Notes under the pieces: generated by a model
Seen by the model: the letters and a program-made list of their open reading frames with translations, nothing else
The model's database searches: none
Told to the model about the DNA's origin: nothing
Part shown: positions 10,715-25,451 of the stretch, piece by piece
How the letters are laid out: every line of letters starts with the position of its first letter
How positions within the stretch are numbered: the first letter of the stretch is position 1
Made by a program: the position numbers and the translations under genes
Assembly: GCA_020284085.1 (NCBI GenBank)
Contig: JACEVL010000765.1
Span: 164,501-228,500 of the forward strand
Reading direction: 5' to 3'
Source: Aporrectodea caliginosa
Taxonomy: Eukaryota > Annelida > Clitellata > Crassiclitellata > Lumbricidae
DNA: 64,000 nucleotides

Positions 10715-13700
10715 TTAGTACTCCTCTCCCTCTTCCTCTCCTTCGCCCTCGACCGAGTCGACTCCGACCTCCTCGTAATCCTTCTCCAGGGCAGCCAGAT
10801 CCTCCCGGGCCTCGGAGAACTCTCCCTCTTCCATTCCCTCACCCACGTACCAGTGCACGAAGGCACGTTTGACGTACATCAGGTCGAACTTGTGGTCGAG
10901 TCGGGCCCATGCCTCGGCAATGGCCGTCGTGTTGCCCATCATGCAAACGGCTCTCTCGACCTTGGCCAGGTCTCCGCCTGGAACTACGGTTGGCGACCGG
11001 TAGTTGATGCCGACCTTGAATCCTGTGGGACACCAGTCGACGAACTGGATCCTTCTTTCCCTCTTGATCGGCCCAAGGGCCCAACCGACGTGCGATGGAA
11101 CGACGTCTCCACGATACAGCATGCAGCAGGCCATGTACTTTCCATGGCGTGGATCACACTTGAACATCTGGTTGGCTGGCTCGAAGCAGGCGTTGGTGAT
11201 CTCGACCACGGTCAGCTGCCTTTGGTTGGCCTTCTCGGCCGAGATGAACGGGGCGTAAGTGGCCATAGGGAAGTGGAGGCGTGGGTAGAGGACCAAGTTG
11301 GTCTGGATCTCCGTCAGATCGACGTTGAGAGCTCCGTCAAAGCGCAGGCCGGACGTGATGGAGCTGACGATGTGGGCGATGAGTCGGTTCAGATTGGTGT
11401 AGGTCGGTCGCTCGATGTCGAGGTTTCGACGGCAGATGTCGTAGATGGCTTCGTTGTCGACCATGAAGGCGCAGTCCGAGTGCTCCAGGGTGGTGTGTGT
11501 CGTCAGGATGGAGTTGTATGGCTCGACGACGGCAGAACAGATCTGTGGAGCGGGGTAGACGGGAAACTCCACCTTCGACTTCTTTCCATAGTCGACGCTG
11601 AGTCGTTCCATGAGCAGAGAAGTGAAGCCGGAACCCGTGCCACCACCGAAGCTGTGGAAGATAAGGAAACCCTGGAGACCGGTGCACTGGTCGGCCAGCT
11701 TACGGACTCGGTCGAGTACAAGGTCGACGATCTCTTTGCCGATGGTGTAGTGACCACGGGCGTAGTTGTTGGCGGCATCTTCCTTTCCAGTGATGAGCTG
11801 TTCAGGGTGGAAGAGCTGACGATATGTTCCTGTTCGAACCTCATCTGTGTTCAAGACAGCATCATAAACCAATCTCTTAACTGATTGTCTTGAGAAGTTT
11901 AGCGGGATTCACGGTCTATGAGGGGTGGTCGCTGAATATTGCTAGTGATATCCCTACTGTGTTCACTCTATGTCCCCCCTGTGACCCCATTTTATGTCCC
12001 TCTATGTCCCTCTGATAATCTCATGGATATACGTGTTAATGTCAGCTCTGATGCTAAGTTTCCCGCTTCCTGGGGCCTATGACTATAAAGGAGCGTGGTT
12101 AGAGGCGGATTTTTTAAATGATTGCCTGTCGATTAGGACTGTCAGTAGAGTCGAGTAGTAGTAGTAGAGCTAACTTCGATACAGTTTAGATTCGGATTCA
12201 CTGAGATAGTTCGTTCCTTGATCGTTGATTGTCAATAAGAATTTGAACTGTTTAAAAGTCTTCGTGGGGTCTTCTCATCAAGGTGTTGACGGTGGTGTCA
12301 TGTAAAACCCTCTCCCGGTCAGGAGAGGTCAAACCTAACCGACAGCAGAAGGAAGAAGGATTCTGAACTCGCCATCGAGGGTACCAGAGGAAGAGAGAAA
12401 GAGAGCGAGGGATCAACCCAAGCAGATCTCTGCCGAACCTCAAGAGATCTGCTCCTGGGTTTGCCACAGTGGTCTTGTCATTAGTGAAATCGGTCTAGTT
12501 AGTTTCACATAGATTTTTTTAAAAGTCCAGTCAAATTTCAAATAGCCTAAAATGAACTAATCTATCGTAATTCCATTTTTTTATCTAATCAGGACTTAAT
12601 TCCTATAAACAGAAATCTATTTTCATAGACAAATAGATTAATTTAGCAATTTTTCAAATTCTATTTGCCCATTCAATGACGTGTTGAGTTGAATTTCGGA
12701 GATAAGAAAATCAACATATTGCAATTGCCAACAATTTAATAGAGCCCTCAATAAACAACCAAAATTCTATAATTAAATAATAAAATCCATGATGGGTTTC
12801 AATGCAGTATGTAGTACAAGCAAAACAGTCTGTATTCTGTCACATTATTCGATTGTCAGAGGTTTCAATGGATTAAAATTTTAAAACCTCTATCGGAAGA
12901 ACCACTAAAAGTCCTTTAAAAAGATTTTAAGATATTCACGAAAAGAACTTTTTAAGTCCATAAGTATTTTATTCATCAAAATATCGAAATGAAATTTGGA
13001 ACTCGTAAAGATGTGTTATGAATCTATAACATAGGCCCTAATTATTTTTAAAAGATTTAAGTTTAACAGGCGGGTGGCGCAACGTTATAAGGGTTTAAAT
13101 TTTGTTACGTATGGCAATTTCTCCATTTTTCGCCGTGGTAGTATTCCTCAATTTTCACTGAATAATTGCAAAGTTGTTTAACAGTAAGAAATAATATCAT
13201 AATAGCTGCTGCTGTTAAACCAAAAATAGTATTAAAATTTAAAGTAAACATTTTCCGCTATGCATTCATGCAGTTTCTGATTCATGGAAGAAACACTGAA
13301 GTCCTGGGACTGTAGTTCTTTTCAAATATTATCTTCTCATTGTAGGCCGACTCTGGACTGAGGTGGGCTTTCCGAAAAACACGCATGGCAATACATGCTG
13401 TACCGGTATATGATTAGGCATAACAGGACACAATTAACTAAAGAAATTCAAAACTGGACTCTATTGGGTTTTCCAATGAAGGCTTCTTATAATTACCGAT
13501 GACGGTTGGTTCGAGGTCTATGAAGGCCGCCCTTGGAACGTGTTTTCCGGTGCCCGTTTCACTGAAGAAGGTGTTGAAGGAATCGTCTTCGATCGTCTTG
13601 TCACTTGGCATCTGACCATCTGGCTGGATGCCGTGTTCCAGACAGTACAGCTCCCAACAGGCGTTGCCCATCTGCACGCCTGCCTGACCCACGTGTATGG

Positions 13701-14484
13701 ATATGACCTCACGCTGAAGAACAGCAACGAAACAGGAACAATGATTTCTAGATGCAATTGTTTAAAAGGTTTGGATGTTTCTCCAATTCTATCATTTAAT
13801 TCCATCGTCTGTCTTCATTCCAATTTGAAATATCTCAATGCCCTTATACTGTTGTTAAGCTTCGGGATGTGACAACTCAGTTGTTCTTGCTGCTGGCGTG
13901 ACTCATTGATGTTAATATTATAATTTATCTAGCTATATAGTCTAAGAGGTTTTTGACAAGGCACCACAAAATCGCTAAGCCCATGGGCGCCCGAGGAGGA
14001 TCCCTATGGATTATGCGTGTATTTTTCAAAAATAAAGTCTTTTGATCATTATGATTATTACAATACAATTTTCAGTGCGAAAGAACACTTAATTATTTAG
14101 GTAAGTCCTTCACTGTTATTTATTTTTAAAGCCAAGAGTTTTGTTTTTGAAATAAACGTTCAGATAGAGATTAAATGACTGAAAGCGGAATCCCAGAACG
14201 CCAACAACAGTCCTCATATCATGTCAAATGCTTTCAAAAACGCTGGCGGTTGCTGGGATCCGTCCCAGACCCCCTAATCGCAAGAACAAGCGCTGAGGGT
14301 GACGAGGGTGATCAATTGCTTTCGGTACCCTCGTTAATTCCCGTTCCAATAATTTAAAACTCTGCTCCTCACTAGGTTACGAAAATTTGTCTGGATACGA
14401 ACTCTATAAACGTTCTAGTTACGTCATTGCTTTAGGTATCTTGTAATTAACAATTAAATAGCACGGAAGCTATAATCTTACCAT
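10715..14484 (-). CDS. alpha-tubulin copy B (449 aa, three exons)
   Basis: The exons are 14482-14484 (only the ATG, followed by GTAAGA), 13497-13713 and 10715-11844, with consensus GT/AG borders. The product is an alpha-tubulin, the GTP-binding partner of beta-tubulin in microtubules. Visible features are the N-terminal '[14 protein letters not shown]', Lys40 in 'SDKTI', the GGGTGSG loop, the catalytic Glu in 'DLTE', and the acidic tail ending in EEGEEY with a terminal Tyr. Exon 2 is 217 bp instead of 223 bp because two residues are missing after Lys40 (KTIEDD against KTIGGGDD). The H10 region reads '[14 protein letters not shown]' in place of the usual '[14 protein letters not shown]'. Intron 2 carries a solo LTR. 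The ORF is intact and probably functional as a divergent isotype. Confidence 0.9.
11898..12468 (+). mobile_element. probable solo LTR in intron 2 of tubulin B
   Basis: It is identical by eye to the element at 6419-6989, including the TATAAAG motif on the strand opposite to the tubulin gene. A 71-residue minus-strand frame inside it is not a gene. Confidence 0.55.
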
Positions 14485-14486
14485 TC

Positions 14487-14586
14487 TTGAAGGTCTTGGC
14501 TCGGAGTTAGACTGTAAGGCGTCGTACCGAGCTCATTACCTATCACAGGATGTCTTTTGTTGGCTACGGTCGTCTATATAATATTG
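14487..14586 (-). promoter_or_regulatory. core promoter and 5' UTR of tubulin B
   Basis: Reading the minus strand, a TATA-like 'ATTATATAG' (14574-14586) is followed after about 50 bp by the conserved block 'TGAGCTCGGTACGACG'. A short leader then ends at the ATG of exon 1. The same order and spacing occur upstream of copies C, D and E, which supports both the promoter and the ATG-only exon. Confidence 0.75.
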
Positions 14587-14599
14587 GTCTCCGATGCTA

Positions 14600-14770
14600 T
14601 GGCTACGATCAAATATTTTCTAAGTCCAATAGCTGAGTATTATTGTGCTGATTCATTCCGTTGCTATTAATAGTTGCTGGTCAGGCTGTGTCATCTACGA
14701 ACAGTGAGTATTGTGGTTATTCCCTGGGTTGCTATTAATAGTTGCTGCATCGACGTATAGGCCTACGTCC
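14600..14770. repeat. upstream minisatellite of about 66 bp (tubulin B)
   Basis: Two or three imperfect units contain 'tgctgattcattccgttgct', 'attaatagttgctgg' and 'gtgtcatc'. The same units lie upstream of copies C (20215-20400), D (36745-36948 and 41418-41590) and E (47340-47530). Confidence 0.65.
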
Positions 14771-14939
14771 GTGGTTACATTCAGCCGGATGCATCCAGGG
14801 CTGAAAGTGATTCGGGTCTGTCCGGGTGTGTGATCCGGCATTCATTTTCACGACCTGTCTTTGTCGGGTCATAGCCGGTCGCGTGTATAAGCAACGGCGG
14901 CCGACATTGCTTCGCACCTGGCGTCAGGTAGGCCTAGGC

Positions 14940-15150
14940 GTATGCGTAAGAAGTGGTTGGCCACAGTCATGTATGTATGCATGAGGACTTGTTATAGCGC
15001 CTCTTCAAGATTTTTACTCAGAGGCGCTCCCGACTACAGCGCATGAGCAATTGCAAGTGAAGTACTTGCCCAGGGTCCCTTAGGGCGTTGCAGATTCGGA
15101 CCCGCAACCCTCCGGCTGCAAGGCTCGAACATACCCCTGTACCACGCGCC
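14940..15150 (-). mobile_element. tRNA-derived SINE, degraded copy
   Basis: Read on the minus strand it has the SINE body and the tail with 'ggcgctataacaagtcctcat'. It occupies the same place in this unit as the interrupted SINE at 7261-9310 in the previous unit, so the two are duplicates of one insertion. Confidence 0.75.
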
Positions 15151-15287
15151 CAACGATCACAAAATCAAAATAGCAGTGATGGTCGATGAAACCCCCACGG
15201 CGAGCAATCGGTCGACACTATAGTGTCATCTATGTGCATGGACAGTTTGGTAGCAATACTGCAACGACTGTCTTCTTTGATCTGGTT

Positions 15288-15679
15288 GCATTTTCGCCGA
15301 TCCAAGGTGAGTAGAGCAAAAAAATTCGGAATTGTCAGGGTAATTTATCGTTTTTGCTTTCTTAATAATAATATATAGATGGCATTTCAATACCGATGCC
15401 CAGGATAACTGTCATTAATCCAACTTCTACTTAGGCAAACAATATTTTTCATCATTCCAGCTTCTATTTAAGCAAGAATTATTTCTTCTTTAATCCATTT
15501 TCTATTTATGGAAGAATTATTTTCATCAATCCAACTTCTACTGAAGCAAGATGTATTGTCACCAATCCAGGTTCCATTTAAAGTTGTTCTATATAAAATA
15601 GTTTAGAGCGTTAAAACGATAAATTATCCTATTTAGTCCGAAAATATTTGCTGTACTCACCTTGGATCGGCGAAAATGC
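15288..15679. mobile_element. foldback element specific to this tubulin unit
   Basis: Long inverted termini begin GCATTTTCGCCGATCCAAGG on the left and are mirrored on the right for about 65 bp with mismatches. Inside are 'ccaacttctatttaagcaag' units, the tandem family in reverse orientation. The flanks GATCTGGTT and GACCTAGTT are near-identical, and the homologous place at about 9450 lacks the insert, so the boundaries rest on an empty site. Confidence 0.85.
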
Positions 15680-15769
15680 GACCTAGTTGAGCTCACCGGA
15701 AATACAGCATCTGCAAGAAAAAGTGACTTCATTGACTGTTTCGAAATTCGAGAATCATAACCTGCGAAA

Positions 15770-16565
15770 ATAATTGCCAGAGTGGAAGTTCGATTGATGA
15801 AACAAATTGCTTGCTTATACATGGAAGCTGGATTGAAAGAAATAATTGTCACCGTAAACAGAGGCTGGATTGATGAAACTATTGATGAAATTATGTCTTT
15901 GCTTCAATAGAAGCTGGATTGATGAAAATAATTGTTTCGTTACAAGTAGAAGTTAGATTGATGAGAATAACTCTTTGCTTAAATAAAAGTTCCATTGATG
16001 AAAAATAATGTTGGTCGGAACCTTAAGGTGTACGGTAGTTTAGCGTCGTAAATAATTCGCCATTGCATTGGTTTCAGCGTTGGTCGAATACAAGTTGGAT
16101 TAACGAAACGAATTCACGTTAATCAGAAACCGGATTGATGAAAATAATTTTTGCTTAAATAGAATTGACATTGCGAAAAGAATCTTGCTTAAATAGAAGC
16201 TGGATTGACGATGAACTGGAAGTTGAAATGATTGCAAGATTTCTCTTAAGTGGAATTGATGAAAAGAAGGATGTTATTGATGAGAAATAATAATGCTACA
16301 ATTTGCGAATAATTTACGGCTAATCAACAGAGGCCGCTTTTTCATAGTTTCGCAAAAACGTGCTAAATATTCTTAGGAATTCAGCTTCTAATTACTGAAA
16401 CGATTATTTTCATCAATCCAACTTCTATTGAATGGAAAACTTATTTTCATCCATCCATTCAGCTTGGTATCCAGCTTGGTATCAAGCTCTTCTATTTACG
16501 AGGAAAATATTTCGATAAATCCAGCTCCTATTTCAATACAGGAAAGTTTTTATCAAACCCACTTC
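15770..16565. repeat. tandem 'gaagctggattgatgaaaat' units near tubulin C
   Basis: This is a duplicate of the block at 9531-10265 with small length differences. Units in one orientation to about 16290 are followed by inverted units from about 16380. Confidence 0.7.
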
Positions 16566-17016
16566 CATTTAGGACAACAATAGGCTACCTTGTAAGTACG
16601 AAAGAAAGATTGGTAGCTCTATGACACAGAATACATAAGGAAGAGATGGCTTCTGAGTGATGAGAATACAGTTTAGTTTCGTACAGGAAAGCCACGAATC
16701 GATGAACACTCAGATAAGGTCATCCTTTGCATGAGTCGTTTATTTGAACATGAATTTTGACTTTTTCTTTGAACACAATGGTTGTCTGCGTAAAGTTAAA
16801 GACATTTTTACAGAAATCCATAGAAACTGAGTAATTTCTCCGATAACAGTTACTGTAATAGGAACAAAATTCTAACTGACAATTTTTGGTATATTAAATA
16901 TCAGATCCCAGGAAATGTAACGATTTGGGTGCCTACAGGTAATGCATTTATAATTTCAAAGGTTCCTCAGGTGATCACATATTCCCTGATTATGCTTAGT
17001 ACTCCTCTCCCTCTTC

Positions 17017-17231
17017 TTTTGTAATTACGACGATTTATATAGCGTTGTTGGTAGCAAGCTACTTCTAGAACGCTTAACAAAACTGTCAACTGTCAGCGCA
17101 AATGTCAGTGCTCGTGGTTACGTAATAGATGCATTTTAAACTGTTTTTTAAAAGTCGGTAAACTTTTGGTCTCCTGGATGGGCGCAGGAAGACTGTTCCA
17201 GGCACGTGGACCAGCGACCCGAAAGGCTCGA

Positions 17232-17236
<5 letters not shown>
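17017..17236 (-). mobile_element. 5'-truncated LINE inserted in the tubulin C stop region
   Basis: On the minus strand the 220-bp insert encodes the end of a LINE polymerase ('DRAFRVAGPRAWNSLP', then 'LPTFKKQFKMHLL'). It finishes with a tail 'gctatataaatcgtcgtaatt'. A perfect 10-bp target duplication, CTCCCTCTTC on the plus strand, lies at 17007-17016 and 17237-17246. The insertion separates the last tubulin codons from the rest of the exon. Confidence 0.9.
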
Positions 17237-20100
<2,864 letters not shown>

Positions 20101-20102
20101 CT

Positions 20103-20202
20103 TGAAGACTATGGCTCGGAGTTAGACTTTAAGTTGTCGTACCGAGCTCGCTACAAATCACACACTGTTCTTTGTTGGCTGCGGTCGGCTATATTATATC
20201 GG
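20103..20202 (-). promoter_or_regulatory. core promoter and 5' UTR of tubulin C
   Basis: TATA-like 'GATATAATATAG' (20190-20201, minus strand), the block 'CGAGCTCGGTACGAC' and the leader 'gagccatagtcttcaag' precede the ATG, in the order seen in the other copies. Confidence 0.7.
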
Positions 20203-21787
20203 TCTTCGTTGCTATGGCTGCGAACAAACATTCCAAGTCCAATAGCTGTGTATTGTGCTGATTATATGGGTTCCTATTAATAGTTGCTAGTAATGCTGTG
20301 TCATTGACGAGTTGAGTGTTTTGCTGATTGAATTGGTTGCTATTAATAGTTGCTGGTAAGGCTGTGTTGTCCACGTTTAGGTCAGTGGTTAAATTCATCC
20401 GGATCCAACCGGATTTGAGATTAGTCACCTCTGAATCATGAAATCCGCCACGAAAAGAGTTGACCCGTCAGCTAAATGTGTTCCTGTTACAATAGCGAAT
20501 ATATCGGAAATAGATTCGCCACTTAGGCTTAAGTTTTAGATTTTTTAAATTAGGAGATCCGGCGCCTCTATATAAGCAATTTAACCCATGGTATACGTCG
20601 ATGGGCTATATGTCGTACCCCTAGAACTACAAGGCTCTATGTCCACTTTTTGCGAAACGGAGAAAAACGATTTTTAAGATTTGGTGACGAAAATGTTTTT
20701 CCCTGTATCATTGATGGCAATAAAATTAACATTTTTGGATAACACTGTTTTCCCCAAGTATGCTTATTTGTGTATTTGGATCATAATGTAAACCGAGTTT
20801 GAGTAATTTTGATGTAATCATGTCAGGGGTGACCATTTTTGGACATAGAGCTCTATAACATTAAGCACGACCACGTAGTAAACATAGAACACTATGATTG
20901 CGAGCAGTCCACTCAAAATTATACTGCTCTATCTGCAACTCTGAATCTGTGATGGATATCAATGAAACGCTTTAGTGAAGTTAAACAATACTTTCAAGTA
21001 GGTTGTGGTGTGTTCAGTACGGGAAAAATACATTTAATTGAAATTATACCATTTTCTGGAAGTCTATTCGGTATTACATGCAATAAAGGAAGATGCAATA
21101 GAAAATTTATTGTCAAACCTTATTATAATTTCGTGCACATATTCAATAGAACTGTACAGATATAAGTCCACATGTCGCCTATGATTCATGTATTTTATTG
21201 CACGTTACAATGATTTATGGTTACTCTGACTTGCTATTAAGATAACGCTAAATTTAATAACAGATCTGGGTATACCCCGTACTTTAATGAATTATCAATT
21301 TGAGCAATCAAATCCAACCATCATTGGATTAGCAATCCCCGCAATGCCTTATCAACCATTACATAATTATTCTACACTTAAGAATTTCTTGTATAAAAAC
21401 CTGGAGATAGGATAACATCCAACAGAATTGTAACATTCAGCAATCTTTATTAAAATCAACACTGTGTAGTCTTAATAGCTACTAAGTCAAGTGGAATGGA
21501 ACTGTTTAACAAGTGAAAGTCTGCAAAATGTGCAAATCAGCAATGAGACCTCTGAATAGCATCATTTTCAATTATTTACTTCTTAAAAGAAATCAAAACT
21601 GCATTGGTGTACTGACTTCACTGCGTCAAAAAATAGGTAACAAAGAAATTATTGTGTAACGTGGCTATTTTTGTCCTGCATGACTTGTACAGGAACAGCC
21701 TGAAATTACAACAAGGAAGTTAGATATTTGGCTGAAAACATCCTTAACGTGTTTCCATGACAATGTATTTTCTACAACTTATCTCAC

Positions 21788-23603
21788 TAGATCAAAGACT
21801 TTTGGTCCCTTAACCCTTTTTCTGTCCTGTTTAGGAACATGGAATCCTAGATTGAATTCTGTGTTGAAGATGAAGTTGTAGAAGTGTCTCTTCACTGGCT
21901 CATTGTAGTTTTCGTCATTGCTCATCTTGAAACGATCCTCACAGAAAAGGTCATACATTCTTGTTAAGCTCAAAGCTGGATCAAGGTACTGTCGTGATGT
22001 TTTAGCTCTGCAATAATGCGACTCTATCCGACTGAAAGACTTGATATGCTTTCTAATGGCTTCTCGTTGCTCATCAGGAATCTTCTTCTTTATGTGCTTA
22101 CCCTGTCGACTTTCGGAAGGTGTCCCAGTACATTCATTTCTTGTCAAATAATAGGTCATTACACGTTTATGTGAGATATCCAGAGTTGAGAGATAAAATA
22201 ATTTGCACACCTGAACCTTTAACTCTTCAACGTAGAAGTAATATTTGAACGTATAGAGCCTGATCCTATTCTCATCCGTATTCTCTCCTCGGTCATTTCT
22301 ACTTCTTCTCTTAAAAATGCGATCCGTTGTTCGAGCATAGTAATGTCTCTTTCCGAAATCAGTGAGTCGCCAGAAGTCGTCATGGATAGCCTGCCTCTGA
22401 GTGGCAGAAATTTTGGAGTCACATTTCAATCTGCAAGAAGAGGCATGACCTTGAACTTTTCTAGCCTCAACAACCTTTCCATTGACATTCAGATACTTCT
22501 TCCCATGTTGCCTATCAGTTCTAGTTCTGTTTCTCTTCCACTCACTTGGGTTTCGAGTCCTTTTACGCGTGATCGATTGTGTCATTGTCTCGTGTTCTGT
22601 AATATCAAGTGTTGAAGAATTCTGACTAATTGTTTCTTCTGGATTGCGGTCCTTAGCAGATCCTTGAACATCATTATCAGCTGCAGGTAATACCGTGCTT
22701 TCCACTAGAAAAACTCCTTGACGAGTTTCAGAAGTGCTTGCCCAATCAGAAGGTGATACAGTCATGAATAAATCAGCATCACTTATTATTTCATGTATCT
22801 GAACATTTCCATCATTGCTGAAAGTCCCACTTGTAACACAAGTGAATTCAGCTGGCATTAGCTGCAGTAATTCCAGCATTGAAAGGTTTTCTGAACCCTG
22901 CTCTTGTAACATGCTTGTCACTTCTTCAGCAGGTAGGTGGAATGTATGTGTATCTTGTGACATGCTTGTCACTTCTTCAGCAGGACCAGGTAAGTGGAAT
23001 GTATGTGTATCTTGTGACATGCTTGTCACTTCTTCAGCAGGACCAGGTAAGTGGATTGCATGTGGTTCTTGTGACATGCTTGTCACTTCTTCAGCAGGTA
23101 GGTGGAATGTATGTGTATCTTGTGACATGCTTGTCACTTCTTCAGCAGGTAGGTGGAATGTATGTGTATCTTGTGACATGCTTGTCATGTCTTCAGCAGG
23201 ACCAGGTAAGTGGATTGCATGTGGTTCTTGTGACATGCTTGTCACTTCTTCAGCAGGACCAGGTAAGTGGAATGTATGTGTATCTTGTGACATGCTTGTC
23301 ACTTCTTCAGCAGGACCAGGTAAGTGGATTGCATGTGGTTCTTGTGACATGCTTGTCACTTCTTCAGCAGGTAGGTGGAATGTATGTGTATCTTGTGACA
23401 TGCTTGTCATGTCTTCAGCAGGACCAGGTAAGTGGATTGCATGTGGTTCTTGTGACATGCTTGTCACTTCTTCAGCAGGTAGGTGGAATGTATGTGTATC
23501 TTGTGACATGCTTGTCATGTCTTCAGCAGGACCAGGTAAGTGGATTGCATGTGGTTCTTGTGACATGCTTGTCACTTCTTCAGCAGAATCTTTCTTCTTT
23601 GAC
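21788..23603 (-). CDS. Lys/Arg-rich transposon-encoded protein, large internal exon with N-terminal repeats
   Basis: The frame is open for about 600 residues. It is bounded by a good acceptor (pyrimidine tract ending GATCAG at 23604) and a plausible donor (CTA/GTGAGAT at 21788-21787); without splicing it stops at 21779. It begins with 12 copies of a 17-19-residue unit around 'TSMSQ', then an acidic linker. A basic part follows ('RKRTRNPSEWKRNR', 'CRLKCDSKISATQRQAI', 'VCKLFYLSTLDISHK', 'IESHYCRAKTSRQYLDPALS'). I recall such motifs from uncharacterised, often multicopy invertebrate proteins; the name is not known to me. The expected C-terminal part was not found between 20614 and 21788, so the element may be internally deleted. 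It lies inside TIRs, which supports a transposon origin. Confidence 0.65.
22922..23585. repeat. in-frame minisatellite, 51- and 57-bp units
   Basis: Twelve units plus a partial one lie within the exon above. Two alternating peptide types are seen, one with EPHAI and one with DTHTF; 57-bp units contain an extra Gly-Pro pair. All lengths are multiples of three, so the frame is kept. Confidence 0.92.
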
Positions 23604-25451
23604 CTGATCAGTGTGCAGAATAGGAATGATAATAAAATATTTCGAAAGGAGCGCCAAAAATTATAAGCAATACTGTAAAGTAAATAACTCTCAGCAACAG
23701 TACTACATTATAAGCTCTTACAACATTTTCAAGTTATATTTGTGTAAATGAATGGAGGGTCCAGGATGGATACTGCTGGATTGGAAGTAAAAGGCAGAGG
23801 CTCAGACAGACTTTGGTGCAAGGGGGGACACTGTTGGTGACGGTAATAAAATCGTACCTTGTACATTAGCCACCAAAGCATTAACTGCGGTTGAAAGTGA
23901 TGCAAAACTTAATACAATGGGAAATTAAGTATTCTTAAACTTTGGGTAAGGGTTACAAATTTTGTGCCTTTTCTTCTGGCGCAAAAGACTAATAGCTATG
24001 CTACAGGACCTGGTGTTCCTGAAGACGTTTCTAGAAAGACGGCTGTTAGCTTCGTAACAAACCAGTGTGAAATCACAAACAACAGGCCTACATGAAGGAC
24101 ATTACAATAATTTCAAATGTAGGACTTTGAAATGCAATCTTTAACAGCTCATTCTCAATAGTTAATATGATATTCTATACTCATGTAACGTTATGGACAG
24201 GCGAATGAATATCAGTTAAACACAACGCAGTGTTAAAATTATATGGCACTATGTCCACAAGGAACTCTGTTACGAAACAGTTTGAAGTGACGTGGAATTG
24301 TCACAGTGCAGTTTAGGTCAAACGATCACAGAAAATGTAAGTATACTGTTAGAAACTTGCCTTTTATTCTTAAATTCATACTCCCATACAAAGCAATCGT
24401 CTGAAATTCTTTTTTTGCGAGTCGTCTATTGCTACGGCGAAGCGTCGCCATGATTGCATACGACGTCAGTGCTGTAGGGATACAAGTCCAAGTCACGTGT
24501 TAAGATCTCTCACTTGTATTGGCTATGGACATAACGCCGTATAATTTTGTCAAATGTCACTCGATCGCGATTATATCGAACATGCACGTGATACAAAATT
24601 ATCCATTCTATTGGTTGTCGACTTGTACCTGTGTAGCTTTAGAACACTGTATCAATTTATGGACATAGACCTATATTACACTGACATATAGCGCTTAACA
24701 AAGGGTCCCAAGTTAAGCTGGACGATTCAGGACATAGCCCATGTGATCCTGATAACGGATATACCCTTAGGTTGAATTTTCAAAAAAGTGGACATAGAAC
24801 CTTATAGTACTAGGGGTACGATGTAGAAAAAGTGCACTCTACAAAAGTTTGTTTTTGGTTAGATATCGTTTTAGTTTTCGTTTGATCTATTTTCGTTTCG
24901 TTTCACTTTTTATTGCTACCAGTGTCGTTTTAGTTTTTGTTTCTATTGTCTGTCTATTTTCGTTTCAGTTTTAGTTTTAGTTTACGAAAATGTTCAATTT
25001 TCGTCAATTGCCATTTTCGTATTCGATTTTCTTAACGAAAACACTTTCAGTGCTCCGAAGAAGAGTCGTATGATATTGTATATGCACATAGCCCAAAACA
25101 ACGAGTATTCAAGAGCTATAATATAACATATAGTAATTAAGTGACATAATATTGCACTTGTATGCTCTTTGAGTGGCAGTCATTAAGGCTTCAAGAGCAA
25201 TTATAGCAACCTCCCTGTGCAGACTTTATACTGACACCATAATGTGAAATTCTGTAATATATATGTATATATACACACACCATAATATGAAATTCTATAA
25301 TATATATATATACACCATAATATGAAATTCTATAATATTATATATTTGCATATTACGGTATCACAATAAGGTCTCCACATCATACATATATACATATTAT
25401 GTATAACATTATGTTGCGGAGTGTTAGTCTAAGGCGAAATGCTAGAGTCCT

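Larger units (their letters stand above)
20614..24820 (-). mobile_element. 4.2-kb DNA transposon with 38-bp TIRs and protein-coding exon
   Basis: The ends are inverted copies of about 38 bp with only about three mismatches, starting CGTACCCCTAG and containing 'TCTATGTCCACTTTTT' at 20636-20651 and in the opposite orientation at 24784-24800. The 4-bp repeat ATGT flanks it at 20610-20613 and 24821-24824. Several further 'GGACATAG' words lie inside each end (about 20853, 24661, 24731), as expected for subterminal transposase-binding motifs. A large minus-strand exon lies in the middle. I cannot assign it to a named superfamily. Confidence 0.75.

Noticed and set aside
20962..21165. Plus-strand 67-residue frame within the 4.2-kb transposon
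   Set aside because: On the strand opposite the element's protein, without recognisable motifs; it was considered as the missing C-terminal exon and does not fit.
22815..23666. Two plus-strand frames with Cys- or Leu-rich repeats across the minisatellite
   Set aside because: The unit lengths are multiples of three, so several frames stay open; only the minus frame continues into a non-repetitive protein with splice borders.
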